From Oligoflexia bacterium (lineage in GTDB: Bacteria; Bdellovibrionota; UBA1018), in assembly GCA_903928955.1 (NCBI GenBank), contig CAIYTD010000271.1:1-20161 (forward strand): DNA of 20,161 nt, read 5' to 3'. A model generated the notes under the pieces. That model made no database searches, was not told the DNA's origin, and worked only from the letters and a program-made list of their open reading frames with translations. Numbering within the stretch: position 1 is the first letter of the stretch; each line of letters opens with the position of its first letter. The position numbers were made by a program, and so were the translations under genes. Positions 15,373 to 20,161 of this stretch are shown piece by piece.

Positions 15373-16179
15373 CTAAGCAACTAAGCGACCCAGCCAGTTC
15401 AATTTTACGCTCGGGACGAAAAATACATTCAAGCTGGTTGCGTCTTTTTCAATAGATTGAAGCTTATTTTGATAATGATTATACTGAAAAGGTTTGTAAT
15501 CATAAGCACTCAGATACTGCACGATTGTATTGAGGTAGGGACCATTTTCAATCATCAGAATTGGATGAGACTTTTGAAGAGTGCGAGTCATTCCTTTTAA
15601 TACGTTAAGTTCGGAAAGCTGGACATCCAGTTTAACAAAGTCCGGATTTAATCCATAGTCATCAAGAGTATTCAAATTAATCGTTGTTTCTTCAACTTCA
15701 AAATAGGATTGCCCGGTCAGCTCATAGATGCGTTTTTGCGTTGTCTGATCACTCAGAAGTCCTTCCCTCGAAAGAGTCGCTTCTTGCGAAAGAGGCACCC
15801 CCTGGACAACCGGTACATATAGCTTTTGAATCTCTTTTTTATCGCTTAATCCAACAATGTAGGATTTCAATTTTCCAAACCCAAAAAGAAATCCTATTAT
15901 GCGAAGATCCGTTTTATGCAATATATTTGGTTCAAACGATATAATGGAATAATTTTTATTAAATATTCTAGAAGAAACTATAGATTGACCAGCGTTGGCA
16001 CCAATATCAACGAATAGCCCATCTCGCCCATTAAAATTCGCGAGAAAACCAAATTCTAATTCGTGGGGTCGCTTTCTCCAATAAGAGAGGATGAGTCTTG
16101 CTGCACTGAGGAGAGACCAAAGCCGAAGATGATGAAGGATGACTCGGCACTTCCATTTCCACTTTATGTCTTGCACCAT
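15373..16179 (-). CDS. FkbM-family SAM-dependent methyltransferase
   Basis: This encodes 268 residues from the ATG at 16179; the frame extends to a TTG at 16215 with no SD. SAM motif I is LFVDIGANAGQS, followed by the acidic loop SIISFEPN. The FkbM hallmark region reads LNTLDDYGLNPDFVKLDVQL, then SELNVLKG, with ILMIEN after it. Family members usually have D-V-E-G-x-E at this point, while here it is D-V-Q-L-S-E. FkbM enzymes methylate hydroxyls of sugars or small molecules and often sit in polysaccharide loci, but no such neighbours are present, so the substrate is unknown. It lies 54 nt downstream of the FAD oxidase gene and 17 nt upstream of the phage remnant, and may have arrived with the accessory DNA. 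Confidence 0.78.
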   Translation of the reverse strand: MVQDIKWKWKCRVILHHLRLWSLLSAARLILSYWRKRPHELEFGFLANFNGRDGLFVDIGANAGQSIVSSRIFNKNYSIISFEPNILHKTDLRIIGFLFGFGKLKSYIVGLSDKKEIQKLYVPVVQGVPLSQEATLSREGLLSDQTTQKRIYELTGQSYFEVEETTINLNTLDDYGLNPDFVKLDVQLSELNVLKGMTRTLQKSHPILMIENGPYLNTIVQYLSAYDYKPFQYNHYQNKLQSIEKDATSLNVFFVPSVKLNWLGRLVA

Positions 16180-16233
16180 ACTGGGACCGTAGCACAGCAG
16201 AACTTTAATCTCCAAGTTTCTAGGAAAGCAACC

Positions 16234-17622
16234 TCAATCAAAAATTTTTCCTGGATTCAATAATTTCTGAGGATCCAGCAGTCTCTTAAATCCTCGCATC
16301 AGCTCTAACTCTATTGAACTCCGAGAAAAAGGAAGTGCATCTTTTTTAAGAAGTCCGATACCATGTTCAGCCGAAATACTTCCCGCATACTTTTTTACCA
16401 ATGTAAAAAGTTCGAAGTCTGTTTCATGACAAAGTTGAACAAACTCTTCTTGATTCATAGCGTTCGGTTTGAGAGTATTCACATGCAAATTTCCATCTCC
16501 AATATGTCCGAAAAGAAAAATCTCTAGCCCTGGATTTCTCGTCATAAAAAGGGAATACATCTCTTGAACAAAACTCCCTAACTGAGAAATAGAAATGGCA
16601 ATATCATTTTTATGAACAAATCCGTGAAGAGAGAGTGACTCGCTAATACCTTCTCTAAAACTCCAAAGCTCTTTCGCTTCACGGGGAGACTGAGCCACAG
16701 TCCCATCCAATACAAACTCTTTTTCAAATACTGCTTCCAGCCAACGATCCCATGGTCCTTCCCCTTCGAGTCTCTCTATTTCCATCAGTACATACGCAGG
16801 ATAAGATTTTTGAAAGGGGGACGTTAAACCTCTCGAAGAGGAAACCAATTCAAAACAATTTCTCGTCAAAAACTCAAAAGCCATGATCTGAAACCCAGAC
16901 CTTCTCGCTTCTTGAAAAAGCCTCAAAACAGCATCAATATCTTCTAACGCGAAAAAAAATACCTCTAGATTTTTTGGTAAAGGAGCTAGTTTCAACGTAG
17001 CTTCGGTTACTACTCCCAGTGTGCCTTCACTTCCTATAAAAATTTGGCGCATATCTAGGCCTGTATTGTTTTTTTCAAGTGCGCCATTGAGCTCTAAAAT
17101 ATCTCCCTGCATCGTTACCACTTGAAGACCCAAAACCCATTGGCGCGTTAATCCGTACCGAATCACCTTGACTCCACCCGCATTCGTAGAAATATTACCT
17201 CCCACTTGGCTCGAGCCTTTCGAAGCAAAATCAATAGGCCAAGTCAGTAAATGAGGGAGACAATGAAGATGAACAGCTTCAGTAATGGCCCCTGCTTGAA
17301 CCTTTACGGTAGAAGCAAGGGTATCTACCGGCTCCATTCGATTCATTCGATCCAAGCTCAACACAACCTCACCGTGGGCAGCTACAGCCCCCCCTGCAAG
17401 GCCCGTTCGTCCACCCGACGGAACCACTGCTATTCGCTCTTGGGAACAAAGTCGCAGAAAACGAGCAACCTCGTCGGTTGTCCTCGGAAACACAACTGCA
17501 GAAGGGCTAGGCAAAAATACCCGAGTCCAATCTCTCCCAAAATGCTCCAATTTTTCTGGAGATTGAGTCATAAAATCAGACGAAAATGCAGAGCAAACTT
17601 GATCGAGAAAACTAGTTTTCAT
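16234..17622 (-). CDS. FAD-binding oxidase, probable D-2-hydroxyglutarate (or D-lactate) dehydrogenase
   Basis: This 462-residue protein is of the GlcD/D2HGDH family. The PCMH-type FAD domain carries PSGGRTGLAGGAV at 68-80, GGNISTNAGG at 141-150 and GSEGTLGVVTE at 198-208. The C-terminal substrate domain has GHIGDGNLHVN at 372-382 and SAEHGIG at 417-423, which supply metal- and substrate-binding histidines, and the family ending LLDPQKLLNPGKIFD. There are no Fe-S cysteine motifs, so it is the short single-subunit form. Proximity to serA favours D-2-hydroxyglutarate as substrate, since SerA makes it as a side product. D-lactate or glycolate cannot be excluded by sequence. The ATG at 17622 has AGGA about 9 nt upstream. 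Confidence 0.85.
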   Translation of the reverse strand: MKTSFLDQVCSAFSSDFMTQSPEKLEHFGRDWTRVFLPSPSAVVFPRTTDEVARFLRLCSQERIAVVPSGGRTGLAGGAVAAHGEVVLSLDRMNRMEPVDTLASTVKVQAGAITEAVHLHCLPHLLTWPIDFASKGSSQVGGNISTNAGGVKVIRYGLTRQWVLGLQVVTMQGDILELNGALEKNNTGLDMRQIFIGSEGTLGVVTEATLKLAPLPKNLEVFFFALEDIDAVLRLFQEARRSGFQIMAFEFLTRNCFELVSSSRGLTSPFQKSYPAYVLMEIERLEGEGPWDRWLEAVFEKEFVLDGTVAQSPREAKELWSFREGISESLSLHGFVHKNDIAISISQLGSFVQEMYSLFMTRNPGLEIFLFGHIGDGNLHVNTLKPNAMNQEEFVQLCHETDFELFTLVKKYAGSISAEHGIGLLKKDALPFSRSSIELELMRGFKRLLDPQKLLNPGKIFD

Positions 17623-17725
17623 CCGTGATATCCTAGCATAAAATAATCCAACACCTGATTTGAAAACCTCGTGTTATTTTTATCAATCCTGTGTACTCTT
17701 AAAAACTGAGATAGCTGGATAAAAT

Positions 17726-20161
17726 ATGCAAAAATTCCTTCGAAGTCGTCTTTTTTGGATTTCACAATGCGTTCTATTCTGTGGGTCAACTTTTTTAGCA
17801 ATCCACTTTTATCCTAAAGCTTTTCCAGTCATTGACCTGGGAATAAAAATGGACCGCTCGGGTGCACTTCAATCAGCATACCAACTGGCACATAAATACC
17901 ATTGGGGGCCAGAAGACTTCCGTCAGGCAGCCAGTTTTGATCTCGACAGCGAAACTCAAACCTTTGTTGAACTGACGAGCGGAGGAAGCGCAGCTTTTTC
18001 ACAAATCGTCAAAGGAGATTTATACTCTCCCTACACATGGAGAGTCAGGCATTTTAGCGAAGGCAAAGCGAATGAAACCACCATTTATTTTACTCCACAA
18101 GGGAGTTTCTACGGATTCCATGAAACCTTGCCAGAAACGACGCCAGGAGCCGGACTTTCTGCCTCAGAAGCACTTCCCATTGCTGAAGCCTCTGCTAAAA
18201 AAGATTGGGGCATCAACCTCTCTCAGTTTCAACTCATTGAACAATCTCAAGAAGCCCATTTGAATCATCGCATAGACCATACATTCGTCTATGAACGCCC
18301 TAAAATTCAAATTGGTGAAGGCAAATATAGACTAAAATTAATAGTCAGTGGAAACCGACTCACTGCAATTCACTACTTTATAAAAATTCCAGACGCATTT
18401 CTTCGACACTATGCAGAAATGCGTTCTTCGAACAATACCATTTCCAGTATTTCAAGTGTAGCAATGGTAATTCTCTATTTTTTAGGGGGCTGTGGAATTG
18501 GAACTTTTTTTCTTGCTCGAAAACGTTGGCTCAATTGGAAAACACCCCTTCTCTTTGCTGCAATTGTCGCTGGATTTCAATTTTTAGAACAAATCAACCA
18601 ACTCCCCCTCATTTGGATGAATTATGACACTGCTCTATCATCCACTGGTTTTCTGCTCAGAAATGCTTCCTCTTCCATCCTATTATTTTTAGCCGAGTTC
18701 GTAATGCTTTCGATCTCATTCATGGCAGCAGAAAGTCTGTCCAGAAAAGCATTTCCTAAACATCCCCAATTTTGGCATGTTTGGCATCTCAAAAATGCCA
18801 GTTCCATTGCAATCCTAGGTCGAACAGTCAGTGGCTATCTTAGTGTTGGATTTTTCTTTGCCTTTGTAGTGATGATTTATTGGTTCGGCACTTCCCAATT
18901 AGGCTGGTGGAGCCCCTCTGATTTGCTCTTTCAACCCGACGGATTAGCGACTTATTGCCCTTGGTTTACATCCATTGCATCTTCTTTACACGCTGGATTT
19001 TGGGAAGAATCCCTCTTCCGCGCAGTTCCCATCGCCTGTGCAGCCCTTTTAGGGGATCGATTCGGTCACCGTCGCAAATGGATTACGCTCGGTTTTTTAA
19101 CACAAGCTTTAATTTTTGCAGCCGCACATGCTAACTATCCAGCACAACCGTCTTATGCTCGAGTCATTGAACTCATTATTCCATCGTTTGTGTTTGGCGG
19201 CTTTTACCTTTTTTTTGGACTTCTTCCTGGTATTATTCTTCACTTCACGTTTGACGTTATTTCGTTTTCGATTCCACTTTTTGTCGCAACTACCCCTAAA
19301 ATTTGGATCGACCGATCCCTGATTATCTTACTAACGCTCACCCCCCTTTGGATTGTCATCATTGCACGCATGAGAACAGGAAAATGGTTAGAACTCAAGC
19401 CTCAAGAGCTCAATCAAGGCTGGCGCCCTGCCGCTTCTAAAAGTCAAAAGCAGATGAAACCCAAATCGATCCAATTTGTTCCATTAAACAGGGTTGTTTT
19501 TATGTCAATGGGGATAGCAAGTATTGCTTGTCTCGCAGCAGGAATATTTTTTAATCCTGTTAAAAACGAGACCCTCAAGCTAGAACTCAATCGGGAGCAA
19601 GCAATTCACCTCTCCAAAAAAGCCCTTTCCGATAGCGGAATCCACCTCTCCTCAAAATGGGAAATCCTCACAGCTATAGCAGGGACTCCTGATGAAGACG
19701 ATCGTTTCATTTGGAAAAATGAAGGCTCCAAAACCTATCAAAATCTGATGGGCAATTATTTAATGCCACCCGCATGGCTCATTCGTTTTGTCAGGTTTGA
19801 TACGACGGTAGAAGAAAGGGCAGAAGAATATCAGGTCTTTATTACCCAAAATGGAACTATTTACCGCATGCGTCATGAACTACCAGAATCCAGGGAAGGA
19901 GCAATACTCGAAGAAGCTCAAGCACAAAAAATTGCCTTAAATTCTATTCAAGATACTTACCATTTAGACCCAACGAGCTTAAAGGAAGTATCGAGCACAG
20001 CATCAAAATTACCCCATCGTAAAGATTGGGTTTTTATATTTTCCGACTTAACCATCCAGTTAAAATCAGGCGAAGCGCGTATTGGAGTAAAAATTGCCGG
20101 TAACCAAGCAGTTTTTTCAAAGCGTTTTATTTTTATTCCGGAAGAATGGTCCAGAAACGAA
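17726..20161 (+). CDS. Large CPBP-family (CAAX-type) intramembrane metalloprotease, 3' end outside window
   Basis: The frame from ATG 17726 stays open for 812 codons to the window edge. Residues 8-30 form a membrane anchor. Residues about 38-235 are an extracytoplasmic module of PepSY-like appearance. About 245-545 is a multi-pass membrane core with all three CPBP motifs: EESLFR (E427, E428, R432), FAAAH (F464, H468) and HFTFD (H506, D510). Another membrane segment lies at about 590-612. A second extracytoplasmic module starts there and resembles the first. The catalytic residues suggest an active glutamate-type protease of the Rce1/Abi group, though many bacterial members have unknown substrates. 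GGA lies about 8 nt before the ATG. The 103-nt gap to the divergent FAD oxidase must hold both promoters; I see no convincing consensus pair. Confidence 0.85.
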   Translation, partial: MQKFLRSRLFWISQCVLFCGSTFLAIHFYPKAFPVIDLGIKMDRSGALQSAYQLAHKYHWGPEDFRQAASFDLDSETQTFVELTSGGSAAFSQIVKGDLYSPYTWRVRHFSEGKANETTIYFTPQGSFYGFHETLPETTPGAGLSASEALPIAEASAKKDWGINLSQFQLIEQSQEAHLNHRIDHTFVYERPKIQIGEGKYRLKLIVSGNRLTAIHYFIKIPDAFLRHYAEMRSSNNTISSISSVAMVILYFLGGCGIGTFFLARKRWLNWKTPLLFAAIVAGFQFLEQINQLPLIWMNYDTALSSTGFLLRNASSSILLFLAEFVMLSISFMAAESLSRKAFPKHPQFWHVWHLKNASSIAILGRTVSGYLSVGFFFAFVVMIYWFGTSQLGWWSPSDLLFQPDGLATYCPWFTSIASSLHAGFWEESLFRAVPIACAALLGDRFGHRRKWITLGFLTQALIFAAAHANYPAQPSYARVIELIIPSFVFGGFYLFFGLLPGIILHFTFDVISFSIPLFVATTPKIWIDRSLIILLTLTPLWIVIIARMRTGKWLELKPQELNQGWRPAASKSQKQMKPKSIQFVPLNRVVFMSMGIASIACLAAGIFFNPVKNETLKLELNREQAIHLSKKALSDSGIHLSSKWEILTAIAGTPDEDDRFIWKNEGSKTYQNLMGNYLMPPAWLIRFVRFDTTVEERAEEYQVFITQNGTIYRMRHELPESREGAILEEAQAQKIALNSIQDTYHLDPTSLKEVSSTASKLPHRKDWVFIFSDLTIQLKSGEARIGVKIAGNQAVFSKRFIFIPEEWSRNE

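Noticed and set aside
17251..17628. Open frame of 125 codons on the + strand opposite the FAD oxidase
   Set aside because: It is antisense to conserved FAD-binding motifs, with low-complexity basic/Ser-rich translation and no homology I recognise.

Overview
The window looks like a chromosomal segment of a moderately A+T-rich Gram-negative bacterium. The pointers are a NtrY/NtrX two-component pair, a secreted protein with outer-membrane beta-barrel features, a membrane-associated class 2 dihydroorotate dehydrogenase and a eukaryote/archaeal-type prolyl-tRNA synthetase. A lineage near Bdellovibrionota or the former Deltaproteobacteria would fit, but this is a guess from gene content only.

Layout. 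Positions 1-1250 hold the 3' end of an IS5-like transposase (+) converging on a secreted protein (-) built around an unrecognised 13-residue repeat (consensus about [CG]xHPxFGVxxYNx). The insertion sequence probably supplies the last codons of that protein. From 1429 to 10754 all genes are on the minus strand. In transcription order they are rsmB, pyrD (4-nt overlap), a response regulator with degenerate receiver and GGDEF domains, ntrY, ntrX (coupled), proS and a small exported barrel-like protein. From 10874 the strands alternate: an acyl-CoA dehydrogenase (+) overlaps rsgA (-) tail to tail, and rsgA is divergent from serA (+).

Between serA and a D-2-hydroxyglutarate-dehydrogenase-like FAD enzyme (-) lies about 1.9 kb of accessory material. 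It holds a DUF2283-like remnant, a frameshifted ORF6N gene, a broken phage tail-collar gene and an FkbM-type methyltransferase. None of the three remnants is intact. The window ends inside a long CPBP-family (CAAX-type) membrane protease gene (+) whose extracytoplasmic module appears twice, once on each side of the membrane core.

Functionally, serA and the D-2-hydroxyglutarate dehydrogenase homologue plausibly work together: SerA can reduce 2-oxoglutarate, and the FAD enzyme recycles the product. NtrY/NtrX with the degenerate response regulator form a signalling cluster. rsmB, pyrD, proS and rsgA are housekeeping genes for ribosome maturation, pyrimidine synthesis and translation. The most unusual items are the 13-residue-repeat protein, the doubly degenerate signalling protein, the duplicated-module protease and the phage/antirepressor gene graveyard at the serA junction. 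I see no tRNA, rRNA, CRISPR array or complete mobile element.
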